Shown: one piece after another, positions 24,190-34,203 of the stretch
How positions within the stretch are numbered: the stretch's first letter is position 1
How the letters are laid out: each line of letters begins with the position of its first letter
Assembly: GCA_947259175.1 (NCBI GenBank)
Contig: CAMYKW010000009.1
Location: forward strand, 1-64,000
Source: an uncultured Gammaproteobacteria bacterium
GTDB lineage: Bacteria > Pseudomonadota > Gammaproteobacteria > Arenicellales > JAANXG01
Length of the DNA stretch: 64,000 nucleotides
Direction: 5' to 3'
Program-made: the position numbers and the translations under genes
Notes under the pieces: generated by a model
The model's input: only the letters and a program-made list of their open reading frames with translations
Told to the model about the DNA's origin: nothing
Databases searched by the model: none

Positions 24190-26338
24190 TGCGGGTATTC
24201 GTATCAATCCGCGGGTTCCCCGGAAACCCGCCAGTGCGCTGTGCGACAAGCTGAGCGAGTACCTCGATGACCAAGCCATCGAGGAGGTGTACCACGCGTA
24301 TCTGTTCGGCGCCGAGGCGCACCAGGGGCAACGGCGAGTCAGCGGTGAGCCCTATATCAACCACCCGATAGCAGTCGCGGAAATACTGTCCGAATTACGA
24401 CTGGACAGCCGCAGCATTATCGCCGCCATTCTCCACGACGTCATCGAGGATACCGAAATCCCCGCAGAGACGGTGGCCCGGGAGTTCGGCGATGAAGTGG
24501 CTGAACTGGTTGACGGCGTGAGCAAGATCAGTCAGATCGAATTTGACAGCAAGGAGCACGCCGAGGCGGAGAACTTGCGCAAGATGCTGCTGGCGATGTC
24601 CCGCGATATTCGCGTGATTCTCATCAAACTCGCGGATCGGATGCACAACATGCGGACCCTGGATGCGCTGCCCGCCGCAAAACAACGGACCATCGCCAAG
24701 CAAACTCTCGATATATACGCCCCCATCGCCAATAGACTGGGCCTGCACCAATGGAGCCGCGAGCTGCAGGACTTGAGTTTTCATCATATCTATCCCAACC
24801 GCTACCGGGCGATAGCCAAGGCCCTGAAGAAACGTGCGGGAAACCGCAAGGCGGTGGTCAAGAAACTGCGTGTCAGCATCGAGCGGGAACTCCGCGAGTC
24901 CGGCCTGGATGCGAAGGTGCTGGGGCGGAAGAAGAGTGTGTATAGCATCTATAAAAAGATGTCACGGAAACACCGGTCATTCGATGAACTGCATGATATT
25001 TACGGTTTTCGCATCATTATGAATTCAGTGGACGACTGTTACCGGGCCTTGGGGATCATCCACAATCTATACAAGCCGATACCCGGGCGGTTTACCGATT
25101 ACATAGCGATACCGAAGGCCAACGGCTATCAATCCCTGCACACCGTGGTGTTTGGCGCCTTCGGTGAATCCTTAGAGGTGCAGATTCGCACCGAAGACAT
25201 GAATCGAATCGCTGAAGCGGGCGTTGCCGCCCACTGGATATACAAGTCCGGTCCCGAATCCGGCGCCACGCCTCCGCAACTGGCCCGTCAGTGGTTGCTG
25301 GATTTGCTCGACACGCAACAACAAACCGGAAATCCCAGCGAATTTCTGGAGCACCTGAAGATAGATCTGTTTCCCGATGAGGTCTATGTGTTCACGCCTA
25401 AGGGGGATATCAAGAAACTGCCCCGCGGCGCTACGGCGCTTGACTTCGCCTATGCAGTACATACCGACATCGGCAACCGCTGTGCCGGTGCACGAATTAA
25501 CCATGAACTGGTCTCATTGCCCACTGTGCTCAACAACGGTGACCACGTCGAAATAATATCTTCGGATACTGCGCATCCAACGGCGACGTGGTTGAACTAT
25601 GCGGTGACCGGAAAGGCTCGCGCCACGATCCGCAATTACCTCAAGAGTCAACAGCGCTACGAGGCGGTGAATCTCGGTAAACGCTTGCTTGACCGGGCGA
25701 TCAAGACCCGCAGGTTTGGGCGCAAGAAGCTGACCGATGATCAACGTAGAATGCTGCTCGATGCGCTGGGTGTGGATAATTGGGACGATTTGCTATCCGA
25801 CATCGGTTCCGGAATACGGATGGCGGATATGGTCGCGAAGCAGTTATTGCCCCCGCCGACAAACAAAGACAAAACGGTCACGGACGACAACGATCAACCG
25901 TTGGCGATCCATGGTTCCGAAGGAATGCTGATCCATTATGCGCGCTGTTGTAACCCCATACCCGGCGACACGATCGTGGGATTTTTTACTACCGGCCGCG
26001 GCATCGTGATTCATACCACCGATTGTCCGAATGCGAAGGGCTATCGCAAGCAGCCCGATAAATGGGTTCCGGTGGAATGGGCGGCGGAGGTCACCGGCCA
26101 TTTCCCGGTGAATCTCAGGGTCGAGGTCCACAATAAGCGCGGCGTTCTGGCGCGAATTGCCACGGTCATCGCCGAGCAGGAATCCAATATCAACAACGTC
26201 AACGTAGACGAGCGCGACGGTAAGTTTCCCGCCATACGATTCATCGTTGAGGTCGCGGACCGGATTCACCTGGCGCAAATTCTGCGTCAAATACGCACCG
26301 AGCCGTCGGTGATCAAGGTAACGCGTGCCAAGGGCTAG
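24152..26338 (+). CDS. spoT: Bifunctional (p)ppGpp synthetase/hydrolase
   Basis: Stringent-response enzyme of 728 aa, usual for SpoT/Rel. It has an HD hydrolase domain with HDVIEDTEI near residue 95, the synthetase domain with [18 protein letters not shown], a TGS domain ([27 protein letters not shown]) near residue 410 and a C-terminal ACT domain. Both catalytic sets look intact, so the protein is predicted to make and degrade (p)ppGpp. The start is inside rpoZ, overlapping it by 38 nt, which suggests coupled translation. No separate relA is seen in the window. Confidence 0.95.
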   Translation: MQIPALRTKRLRNAGIRINPRVPRKPASALCDKLSEYLDDQAIEEVYHAYLFGAEAHQGQRRVSGEPYINHPIAVAEILSELRLDSRSIIAAILHDVIEDTEIPAETVAREFGDEVAELVDGVSKISQIEFDSKEHAEAENLRKMLLAMSRDIRVILIKLADRMHNMRTLDALPAAKQRTIAKQTLDIYAPIANRLGLHQWSRELQDLSFHHIYPNRYRAIAKALKKRAGNRKAVVKKLRVSIERELRESGLDAKVLGRKKSVYSIYKKMSRKHRSFDELHDIYGFRIIMNSVDDCYRALGIIHNLYKPIPGRFTDYIAIPKANGYQSLHTVVFGAFGESLEVQIRTEDMNRIAEAGVAAHWIYKSGPESGATPPQLARQWLLDLLDTQQQTGNPSEFLEHLKIDLFPDEVYVFTPKGDIKKLPRGATALDFAYAVHTDIGNRCAGARINHELVSLPTVLNNGDHVEIISSDTAHPTATWLNYAVTGKARATIRNYLKSQQRYEAVNLGKRLLDRAIKTRRFGRKKLTDDQRRMLLDALGVDNWDDLLSDIGSGIRMADMVAKQLLPPPTNKDKTVTDDNDQPLAIHGSEGMLIHYARCCNPIPGDTIVGFFTTGRGIVIHTTDCPNAKGYRKQPDKWVPVEWAAEVTGHFPVNLRVEVHNKRGVLARIATVIAEQESNINNVNVDERDGKFPAIRFIVEVADRIHLAQILRQIRTEPSVIKVTRAKG

Positions 26339-26391
26339 ACTTGAATCTCCGCTAAAATCACGCACCCGAAGCAGACCCGGGAGTCCGACGC

Positions 26392-26799
26392 ATGGCACAT
26401 AGAAAAGTAGTGAAAACGAATAATGCGCCGAGTGCGATCGGCACCTATTCGCAGGCGGTAAAGGTGGGCAACACGGTCTATGTATCCGGCCAGATTCCCC
26501 TGGATCCACAATCCATGCAGCTTGTGGGTGGCGATTTTCGCGCCCAGGTGGTGCGGGTATTCGAGAATCTCAAGGCAGTGTCACAGGCAGCGGGGGGGTC
26601 TTTGCGCGATGTGGTCAAGCTCAATGTGTTCGTGACCGATATGTCGAATTTTCCCACCGTGAACGAAGTGATGGCCGAGTATTTTCACGGTTCCTTTCCA
26701 GCCCGAGCGGTGGTTGGTGTGGCCTCTTTGCCCAAAGACGCGCAGGTGGAAATGGACGCGGTTCTAGAGCTTCCCGAGGAAGTGGACCTGGGGCCGTGA
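26392..26799 (+). CDS. ridA: RidA-family enamine/imine deaminase
   Basis: Hydrolyses reactive 2-aminoacrylate-type enamines and imines. The 135-aa product has the family core [22 protein letters not shown] and the C-terminal [23 protein letters not shown], which includes the substrate-binding arginine and the glutamate. Length is typical. It sits between spoT and recG, a frequent arrangement in gammaproteobacteria. A GGGAG lies about 10 nt upstream of the ATG. Confidence 0.92.
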   Translation: MAHRKVVKTNNAPSAIGTYSQAVKVGNTVYVSGQIPLDPQSMQLVGGDFRAQVVRVFENLKAVSQAAGGSLRDVVKLNVFVTDMSNFPTVNEVMAEYFHGSFPARAVVGVASLPKDAQVEMDAVLELPEEVDLGP

Positions 26800-27150
26800 T
26801 CGCGGACCGAAGGTATACGGGCAGCTGAGCTGCCGCGATCCGTTGGACTTGCCGGCCTGTCCGTGGATGCGCCCGGGGTCTCCGGTTGGAGCGAACGAAC
26901 CGAACGCTGGTTCACCGCGCGACAGCGGTATTTGGGCCGTCGCCCTGGGCCGTGTAACGCAGACAATCACGCGTTCGCGGGTACGCCCCAATCGCTAGAG
27001 TCCCGCCGAAATGACTGTGGAGCAACGAATGTCGTTATTTGCTGGGAGAGACGCTGCAGGTGGCCTCCACTGAGAAGTACGATGACGCACGCAGCGACCG
27101 GAGGCCGTGTGCGGGTTAGATCGTCCGTCACTCCCGCCGCCGGGACGCGT
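26800..27150. other. Gene-free stretch before recG
   Basis: The recG frame is open through this 350-nt stretch, but the encoded residues are Arg/Trp/Pro-rich and unlike RecG. No other gene is evident and no clear promoter was found. Confidence 0.5.
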
Positions 27151-29223
27151 ATGGATCTGGCTGCGGCGCCGGTCTCCGCCGTCAAGGGTGTGGGTCGGCA
27201 ACTGGCTGCCAAACTGGTGCGGCTGGGAATTCATTCCGTTCAGGACCTGCTGTTTCATCTGCCGGCCCGCTACCAGGATCGCACCCGGGTGACACCCATC
27301 GGAGCCGCGCGGCTGGGCAACGAAGTCGTCGTTGTCGGACGTATCGAACATACCGGGATTGCCTACGGACGCCGGCGCAGCCTGTTGTGCCGTCTCAGCG
27401 ATGGCACCGGCGCGTTGACCATGCGCCTGTTTCATTTCAGCGCGTCGCAGCAGGAGCGTCTGCAAACAGGAAAATGGTTGAAGTGTTTTGGCGAGATACG
27501 CCGTGGTCCGGTGACGCTGGAGATGGTGCACCCCGAGTACCAGGTGACGGCGCAAAGACCCGAAGTCGGCGCCGACGAGGGGCTGACCCCGATCTACCCC
27601 GCCACCGAGGGCGTCGGGCAGGGTCAATTGCGGCGCATCAGCGGCGAGGCCTTGAATTGCTGTGTGGAGCATGTGGTGGAGTTGCTCCCTGAATCCGTGT
27701 TGGACGTATTGGATTACCCCAGGCTGCGGACCGCCTTACGCTACGTGCACCGTCCACCGTCAGATGCCGACGCCGAACGCCTGCAGGCCGGCGCCGATCC
27801 CGCCCAGCAGCGGTTGGCGTTTGAGGAATTGCTTGCCCATCACCTGAGTTTGCGGCTGGCGCGACAGCAACGCCGCTCTCATCCGGCGCCGGAATTGAGC
27901 GGCAACAGCGGATTGGTGGATGCCTTCTGGGGGCAATTGAACTTTGCGCCCACCCGTGCTCAGCAAACGGCATGCGCGGAGATCCTGCAAGACCTCCGTA
28001 GGCCGGTTCCAATGCTGCGGTTGTTGCAGGGCGACGTGGGTTCGGGAAAAACGGTGGTCGCCGGCGCCGCGGTTGCCCATGTGTTGGACAACCGTTATCA
28101 GGCCGCGGTCATGGCGCCCACGGAACTTCTCGCGGAGCAGCATTTCCGCACCTTTTCGCATTGGTTCGACGCTTTGGACATCGAGGTGGGCTGGTTATCC
28201 AGCCGCGTGAGCGGCCGCCAGCGTCGCCAGGTGGTGAATGCGTTGGGTGCGGGGGATATCCAATTGGCCATCGGTACCCATGCTTTGTTTCAGCGGGGTG
28301 TTGAATTTCAGCGCCTGGGTTTGATTGTGGTCGATGAACAACATCGCTTCGGTGTCGACCAGCGCCTGGCGTTGCGGGACAAGGGCACCACCGACGATAG
28401 CGTTCCACATCAGTTGGTGATGACCGCCACGCCTATCCCGCGTACGCTGGCGATGACCTTTTACGCCGATCTCGATGTGTCGAATATTGACGAATTACCA
28501 CCGGGCCGGCAGCCGGTGGAGACTGTGGTCGTGCGGGAGACGCGGCGTGGAGAGGTAGTGGCGCGGGTGGAGGCTGCATGTCGCGAGGGGCGGCAGGCCT
28601 ACTGGGTGTGCCCCATCATTGACGAGTCCGAAGTGTTGGAGGTGCAGGCCGCGACTGAGATGGAGACCGCCCTGTCCACGGCGTTACCGAATCTGCGCAT
28701 CGGGTTGGTGCACGGCCGTATGAAACCCCAGCAGAAAGAAACTGTAATGGAGCAGTTTCGTAATCGTGAAGTGGATTTGCTGGTGGCTACCACCGTGATC
28801 GAAGTCGGCGTCGATGTGCCAAACGCCAGTTTGATGGTCATCGAAAATGCCGAACGTTTGGGTCTCGCGCAGTTACATCAGTTGCGGGGCCGCGTCGGAC
28901 GAGGCCGTGATAATGCATGTTGCGTACTGATGTATCGACCGCCGTTGAGCGCCCATGCCAATACCCGGTTGGCCACGTTGCGCGCGACTACCGACGGTTT
29001 TGAAATCGCACGCAAAGACCTGGAGTTGCGCGGCCCTGGCGAGGTGTTGGGTACCCGGCAGACGGGTTTGCTGAACCTGATGGTTGCAGATCTGGTCCGT
29101 GATCGTGAGCTGTTGCCGAAAGTGGAGGAGATTGGCCGCTTGCTTTTGGCGGAATATCCCGCCAACACCCGGGCGTTGATTTCGCGATGGGTGGGTCACA
29201 GTGAGAGCTATGTCAATGTTTGA
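27151..29223 (+). CDS. recG: ATP-dependent DNA helicase RecG
   Basis: Branch-migrating helicase that remodels stalled forks and Holliday junctions. The 690-aa product from ATG 27151 has the usual RecG length. The N-terminal wedge begins AVKGVGRQLAAKLVRLG. Walker A is LLQGDVGSGKTVVAGA, the DEQH box is VVDEQHRFGVDQRL and the motif VATTVIEVGVDVPNA is in the second helicase half. An earlier start would add residues not seen in the family. The stop overlaps the ubiA start region. Confidence 0.94.
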   Translation: MDLAAAPVSAVKGVGRQLAAKLVRLGIHSVQDLLFHLPARYQDRTRVTPIGAARLGNEVVVVGRIEHTGIAYGRRRSLLCRLSDGTGALTMRLFHFSASQQERLQTGKWLKCFGEIRRGPVTLEMVHPEYQVTAQRPEVGADEGLTPIYPATEGVGQGQLRRISGEALNCCVEHVVELLPESVLDVLDYPRLRTALRYVHRPPSDADAERLQAGADPAQQRLAFEELLAHHLSLRLARQQRRSHPAPELSGNSGLVDAFWGQLNFAPTRAQQTACAEILQDLRRPVPMLRLLQGDVGSGKTVVAGAAVAHVLDNRYQAAVMAPTELLAEQHFRTFSHWFDALDIEVGWLSSRVSGRQRRQVVNALGAGDIQLAIGTHALFQRGVEFQRLGLIVVDEQHRFGVDQRLALRDKGTTDDSVPHQLVMTATPIPRTLAMTFYADLDVSNIDELPPGRQPVETVVVRETRRGEVVARVEAACREGRQAYWVCPIIDESEVLEVQAATEMETALSTALPNLRIGLVHGRMKPQQKETVMEQFRNREVDLLVATTVIEVGVDVPNASLMVIENAERLGLAQLHQLRGRVGRGRDNACCVLMYRPPLSAHANTRLATLRATTDGFEIARKDLELRGPGEVLGTRQTGLLNLMVADLVRDRELLPKVEEIGRLLLAEYPANTRALISRWVGHSESYVNV

Positions 29224-30079
29224 GCACATCGTCGATCGCGTCCGGCAATACGGGTTGTTGATGCGCATCGACCGGCCCATCGGCACCTTACTGCTGTTGT
29301 GGCCCAGTCTGTGGGGGGTGTGGATAGCCGCCGAGGGACGTCCGCATCCCTGGGTGTTGTTTGTTTTCTTGAGCGGGGTGTTTCTGATGCGTTCCGCCGG
29401 ATGTGTGGTCAATGACTACGCCGACCGTGAGTTCGACCCGTTTGTAGCGCGGACCCGTGACCGACCGATCGCGGCGGGCCGGGTGAGCGCGAAAGAGGCG
29501 CTGGTATTATTTACCGCGCTGTGCATCGCGGCCCTGGCTTTGGTGTTGACTTTGAACCGCTTCACTATAGTTTTGTCGGCCGTGGGGGTGGTGATGGCGA
29601 TCCTCTATCCATTCACCAAACGCTACATCTACCACCCCCAGTTCATCCTGGGGATCGCATTCTCGTGGGGCATCCCGATGGCATTTGCGGCGCAGACCAA
29701 TGCGCTGCCGGCAAGCGCCTGGTGGCTGGCAGCCGCAAACATCGCGTGGGTGCTGGCCTATGACACTATCTATGCAATGGTGGATCGTGCGGACGACCTG
29801 CGCGTCGGCGTCAAGTCCACGGCGATACTATTCGGCCGCTACGATCGGGCGATGATCGCAGCGTTTCAATTGTTTACCTTGGGTGTTCTTTTTTACCTTG
29901 GGAACCGCCTTGAGCTGGATGCTTATTTCTACGGTGGACTGATCCTTGCCGGTGGATTTGCAGTTTATCAGCAAATACTAATACGTGACCGGGAAGAGCC
30001 GCGCTGTTTCCGGGCATTCCTCAACAACGCCTGGTTCGGCGCCGCGGTGTTTGCTGGGCTGGTGCTTTCCTATTTGTAG
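29210..30079 (+). CDS. ubiA: 4-hydroxybenzoate polyprenyltransferase
   Basis: Membrane prenyltransferase that attaches the isoprenoid tail to 4-hydroxybenzoate in ubiquinone synthesis. The 289-aa product has about eight to nine helices, the first Asp-rich motif NDYADREFD and the second YDTIYAMVDRADD, which bind Mg-diphosphate. ATG 29210 is chosen; ATG 29216 and a GTG at 29201 are also in frame. It overlaps the recG stop and is translated from the same message. No ubiC is adjacent. Confidence 0.94.
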   Translation: MSMFEHIVDRVRQYGLLMRIDRPIGTLLLLWPSLWGVWIAAEGRPHPWVLFVFLSGVFLMRSAGCVVNDYADREFDPFVARTRDRPIAAGRVSAKEALVLFTALCIAALALVLTLNRFTIVLSAVGVVMAILYPFTKRYIYHPQFILGIAFSWGIPMAFAAQTNALPASAWWLAAANIAWVLAYDTIYAMVDRADDLRVGVKSTAILFGRYDRAMIAAFQLFTLGVLFYLGNRLELDAYFYGGLILAGGFAVYQQILIRDREEPRCFRAFLNNAWFGAAVFAGLVLSYL

Positions 30080-30240
30080 CCGGGCACGCTGCGCGACCGC
30101 CAACACGCTCCCGCCGCTGGCGTATCGGCTCCCGGTGGATGGGTCGCGTGAGACTCGGCCACGGTGGCATCGCCGCCACGATACGGGTTATCCTAGCGAC
30201 TCTTGACCATTAAAAGGCCCCCTGGCCCCAGGAGATAACA

Positions 30241-30876
30241 ATGCGGTCGATTCTCGTGGTTAACCCTAAAGGCGGCTGCGGAAAAACAACCATCGCCACC
30301 AATCTTGCCACCTATTATGGCGTTTGGGGGGTGCCCACGGCGCTGGTAGACGTGGATCCGCAACAATCGTCCATGGAATGGCTCGAAGCGAGACCCGATA
30401 ATTACACCAAGATCCACGGAATGTCCGCCTTGAGTGGTCATATCACGTTGCCTGACGGCACCAAACGCGTCATCTACGACGCCCCGGCCCGCTCCAAGAC
30501 CGACAAAGTCGTCGAATTAATGAAGCTGACCCAGGCAGTGATCATTCCAGTGTTGCCCTCTCCCATCGATATCCGCGCGGCGGCGCATTTCATCGGCGAA
30601 CTGTTGGTGCAAGGCCACCTGAAGCAGAGCAAGAAGCTGGTGGGAGTGGTGGCGAATCGGGTACGGGAAAACACGCTGGTTTACCATGATCTCGAAAAAT
30701 TTCTCAGGAGTCTGGAAATACCCTTTGTTACCACGCTTCGCGATACACAAAATTATGTGCGCGCCGCGGCCAAGGGTATCGGTATCTTCGAAATGGGGCC
30801 GTCAGCGGTGGAACAGGATATCAAGCAGTGGCGGCCGCTGATCAACTGGATCGAGGGTAAGAAGACCATCCGTTAA
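30241..30876 (+). CDS. Orphan ParA/MinD-like ATPase
   Basis: A 211-aa deviant Walker ATPase. The N terminus is ILVVNPKGGCGKTTIATNLA, with the K-x-x-x-x-GKT signature of ParA-type proteins that dimerise on ATP. VDVDPQQSSMEWLEARP follows and YDAPAR matches the Walker B region. No ParB, SopB-like or centromere repeat lies beside it, so a chromosome-partition role is not supported. It may position another cellular structure. AGGAGATAACAATG gives a good ribosome binding site. It is convergent with the Memo-AMMECR1 fusion. Confidence 0.85.
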   Translation: MRSILVVNPKGGCGKTTIATNLATYYGVWGVPTALVDVDPQQSSMEWLEARPDNYTKIHGMSALSGHITLPDGTKRVIYDAPARSKTDKVVELMKLTQAVIIPVLPSPIDIRAAAHFIGELLVQGHLKQSKKLVGVVANRVRENTLVYHDLEKFLRSLEIPFVTTLRDTQNYVRAAAKGIGIFEMGPSAVEQDIKQWRPLINWIEGKKTIR

Positions 30877-30923
30877 CGGATCGGTCGACACGCTGCAAAC
30901 TGCGGGCCGATCGGTTTCTCCTG

Positions 30924-32279
30924 CTACCAGGACTCGGTCGTATACCGGGCGACCCGCACCGTCGGTGACCAGTAGTGAGCGTCCAAACCGGCTTTGCGTT
31001 TGAGTTGCTGCAGGAAGCTGTTACGTTCGGGGATGCTCTCCCACACGCTCGGCAAGAAAGTCCCACGGTGATTCCCATCCGACAGTACCAAACCGTCGAT
31101 TCCCGGCCGCAGTTGGTCGAGCAGATCCTGTTGCGTGGCAAAGCTGATCGGCTCCGGCGCCGACAAAACCGAAATGTGAATACTCAGTTCGCGAAGCTCA
31201 TCGTGGACCACCCTGGAAAAGCGCGGGTCGTGAAACGCGGCGGCATAGGCATTGTGCGCGACATCTTCGACCAACGGCCTGGAAGCCTCGAGGCTGCCGA
31301 TGCAACCGCGCAGATCGCCGTTCTTCTTGATCGTGATAAAGCTCGCCTGCAGTGATTGTAACGATTCGGGCCAATCGTCGAGTGTCACCGGCAAAGGATC
31401 TCCGTGATCCAATCCATGTTTTACGGATTGTTGCGCGAGCTCGGTGAGCCGGGTGCGTTCGTCTGTAGAAAGCGAGTGCTCCGGGGTGGATTCGAAGAAA
31501 GAGTATGCGCCGTATCCCACGACTTGATCCCGCGGGCCGGCGGTATCACCGGAGTTACGAACATCCAGGGTTTCAACGTGTAGGTGGTGGCGGGTCGCCG
31601 CGCGCAACAAACCCCGGACCGGAATCTGGCCACAGGCATGTTCCCCGGTGAGGCTGGCGGGATCGAGTTGCTCGATCCGGCTCGTGGTGTACCGATCAAG
31701 CTGTTGCGCCGTGGTGTAGTCATGGTAGTGACTGAGATCGGAGCTGATAACAATCAGTGTCTCCTCGCCTCCCCAGAGGCGCTCCAGGAGCTGTTCGATC
31801 TGGGCTGGGTGCGCACCACCCACCGCAAACGGGAGTAGTGCGAAACGATCCAACGCGGACTGCAGGAATGGTAGCTGGACCTCCAGGCTGTGTTCCAACG
31901 CATGGGCTTCGTCCATGTAAAACACGAAATCCATGTCGTCAACGAGCCGTGCGATCGTCTCGCGGTCTACGGGAACTTCCCCAAGGGGTGACGCAAATGC
32001 ACCCGCTGAGCTGGCGGCGACGCCGTTAACCGCCACGCGGTGGGCCGGGCCCAGCAGCACCACGCGGTTTATTCGGTCGCGCAAGGCGGTTACCGCGGCG
32101 TAGGCCGAGCCCGCCACCGGCCCGGAATAGACGTAGCCGGCATGGGGTGCGATAACGGCCTTTGGGACGTGGTGGGCGGGTTTTGCGTTACGCAGGAAAT
32201 CCCCCACCTGTTGTCGCAGCGAAGACGCGTCATCGGTGTAAAACATGCCCGCTACCGCGGGTTGTCGAGTCTCAATCAT
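30924..32279 (-). CDS. AmmeMemoRadiSam fused Memo (B) and AMMECR1 (A) protein
   Basis: A 451-aa fusion. Residues 1-262 are a Memo-like domain with H46 (PHAGYV), H80 (GPAHR) and C216 (EHACGQ), which correspond to the metal-binding His, His and Cys of human MEMO1. Residues about 270-451 are an AMMECR1 domain with LRGCIGSLEASRPLVEDV. The two occur as separate genes or fusions beside a radical SAM gene in many bacteria and archaea, where the system's function is not settled. The partner gene AmrS-like (32475-33584) is divergent with a 195-nt gap that probably holds both promoters. Confidence 0.9.
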   Translation of the reverse strand: MIETRQPAVAGMFYTDDASSLRQQVGDFLRNAKPAHHVPKAVIAPHAGYVYSGPVAGSAYAAVTALRDRINRVVLLGPAHRVAVNGVAASSAGAFASPLGEVPVDRETIARLVDDMDFVFYMDEAHALEHSLEVQLPFLQSALDRFALLPFAVGGAHPAQIEQLLERLWGGEETLIVISSDLSHYHDYTTAQQLDRYTTSRIEQLDPASLTGEHACGQIPVRGLLRAATRHHLHVETLDVRNSGDTAGPRDQVVGYGAYSFFESTPEHSLSTDERTRLTELAQQSVKHGLDHGDPLPVTLDDWPESLQSLQASFITIKKNGDLRGCIGSLEASRPLVEDVAHNAYAAAFHDPRFSRVVHDELRELSIHISVLSAPEPISFATQQDLLDQLRPGIDGLVLSDGNHRGTFLPSVWESIPERNSFLQQLKRKAGLDAHYWSPTVRVARYTTESW

Positions 32280-32474
32280 TGCAGACCTCGGTGGATGATT
32301 GACGATATACTTACATGTTAACGCCAGCCAGCGCCAACCACCAAGGTCCGGTGGCCGAGACCCGTACGTTCAGGACCGTCGGCCGCGAGCCTGGACAAAG
32401 TGCGTGGTGGCGCGGGCGAGCTAGAACCACGAATGCGTGGCGTGTGCACTCAGGACCCTTGACGTCATTATGAA

Positions 32475-33584
32475 ATGCCCCCATTTATAAAGACGATGGA
32501 AGCGATTATCGACACGGTTAGCACTAAATATTGGCATGTTCTCGATGATGGTCGCGTGCAGTGCGATCTGTGTCCGCGTTTTTGCCATTTGCGCGAGGGA
32601 CAACGCGGGCTGTGTTTTGTGCGAATGGCCCAGGGAGACCGGATCGTGCTTACGACCTACGGGCGGTCCAGTGGATTTTGCGTGGATCCGATCGAGAAAA
32701 AACCTCTCAATCACTTTTATCCCGGGACCAGCGTCCTGTCCTTCGGCACTGCCGGGTGCAATCTGGCGTGCAAATTCTGTCAAAACTGGGATATCAGCAA
32801 GTCGCGCCAGACCGACACCCTGGCGGACAGCGCCTCGCCGCAACGAATCGCCGAAGTCGCCAAGCAGTTGAATTGCCGGAGCGTCGCATTTACCTATAAC
32901 GACCCGGTCATCTTTCACGAGTACGCCATAGATATTGCCCAGGCATGCCACGAGCTGGACATCAAGACCGTCGCCGTCACCGCGGGATACGTATGTCCTG
33001 AACCACGCGAGGAGTTCTATCGCCATATGGATGCCGCAGACGTGGATCTAAAGGCTTTCACCGAACGGTTTTACAAAAAGATCTGCGGCGGCGGTTTGCA
33101 GCCGGTTCTTGATACGTTGGAGTATCTCAAGCACGAGACCCAGGTATGGTTCGAACTGACGACCTTGTTGATTCCCGGGGAGAACGATTCGGAACAGGAG
33201 ATAGACGAAATGACGCAATGGGTGGTGGATCGCCTGGGTCCCGACGTACCGATGCACTTTACGGCGTTTCATCCGGACTGGAAGATGCTCGACAAACCGG
33301 CTACGCCGCCAAACACCTTGTCGAAGGCGCGGGACATCGCATTGCGAAACGGCGTACGCTATGCCTATACCGGCAATGTGCACGACGAAGCGGGCGGCAG
33401 CACCTATTGCCACGAATGCGGCATCAAACTGATCGGACGCGACTGGTACGAATTGCACGATTGGAATCTCGACGACAGCGGCCACTGCCGGGCCTGCGGC
33501 ACCCGTTGCGCCGGCGCGTTCGAGGGGCCACCCGGCACCTGGGGCCGCAGACGCCTGCCGGTGCGCATGAGCGCCGGGGTGTAA
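32475..33584 (+). CDS. AmmeMemoRadiSam radical SAM enzyme (AmrS-like)
   Basis: A 369-aa radical SAM protein. C95-x3-C99-x2-C102 in GTAGCNLACKFCQNWDIS is the [4Fe-4S]/SAM motif. Four N-terminal cysteines (C30, C33, C37, C47) form a likely metal or cluster site. A C-terminal zinc-ribbon-like region (CHECG and CRACGTRC) completes it. The pattern is that of the radical SAM member of the AmmeMemoRadiSam system. No Shine-Dalgarno was found before ATG 32475; ATG 32496 is an alternative start. The substrate is not known. Confidence 0.9.
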   Translation: MPPFIKTMEAIIDTVSTKYWHVLDDGRVQCDLCPRFCHLREGQRGLCFVRMAQGDRIVLTTYGRSSGFCVDPIEKKPLNHFYPGTSVLSFGTAGCNLACKFCQNWDISKSRQTDTLADSASPQRIAEVAKQLNCRSVAFTYNDPVIFHEYAIDIAQACHELDIKTVAVTAGYVCPEPREEFYRHMDAADVDLKAFTERFYKKICGGGLQPVLDTLEYLKHETQVWFELTTLLIPGENDSEQEIDEMTQWVVDRLGPDVPMHFTAFHPDWKMLDKPATPPNTLSKARDIALRNGVRYAYTGNVHDEAGGSTYCHECGIKLIGRDWYELHDWNLDDSGHCRACGTRCAGAFEGPPGTWGRRRLPVRMSAGV

Positions 33585-33778
33585 CCGGCGTCGCGGTAGC
33601 CGTTGCACCCGTACGCAGGAGCGGTAGACTCGGCAGCCGGGATACGTCGGCATCACAACCAATCCGCGCGTCACTCGCTACCAACTTACCGGCCGTTGTT
33701 TTTCAAGCAACGCTATCGGGTGAAAATCTGCCGGGAACCGGGCGGATTATAATTCTGACTAAATACAGGAGATAGTAC

Positions 33779-34177
33779 ATGAGCGATTCAACATATGGGT
33801 TCAGCGTGCGGGTGCCAGGTGGCTTTGACCAGGCCATCGCACGTGTCACCGAGGAACTGGCCAAGGAGGGTTTCGGCGTGTTAACCGAGATCGATGTCAA
33901 GGCGACGTTGAAAAAGAAGCTGGGGGTCGATAAAGACCCGTATGTGATTCTCGGCGCGTGTAATCCGACGCTCGCCAACCAGGCATTGGATGCCGAGCCG
34001 GATATCGGACTGCTGCTGCCATGCAACGTGGTGGTGCGCGAGGACAAAGACGGTATCGTCGTGGCGTTCATGGATCCAGCGGCAGTGCTCGGTATCGTCA
34101 AGCGGGAGGAATTGGCGGAACTCGGCGACGAGGTGCGTGGACGGCTGCAACGGGTGCGCGATGCCTTGAGCTCGTGA
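33779..34177 (+). CDS. DUF302 protein
   Basis: A 132-aa DUF302 protein. The start [22 protein letters not shown] and the central [18 protein letters not shown] are the family's conserved segments. The role of DUF302 is not established. AGGAGA lies 8 nt before the ATG, and TATAAT at 33748-33753 may be a -10 element, without a clear -35. The next gene starts 26 nt later, so the two are likely co-transcribed. Confidence 0.88.
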   Translation: MSDSTYGFSVRVPGGFDQAIARVTEELAKEGFGVLTEIDVKATLKKKLGVDKDPYVILGACNPTLANQALDAEPDIGLLLPCNVVVREDKDGIVVAFMDPAAVLGIVKREELAELGDEVRGRLQRVRDALSS

Positions 34178-34203
34178 CAACTGCATCGCCGGGAATGTGA
34201 ATA

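Noticed and set aside
26863-27150. N-terminal extension of recG by 96 codons
   Set aside because: The residues are unlike RecG, and the ATG at 27151 gives the family length.
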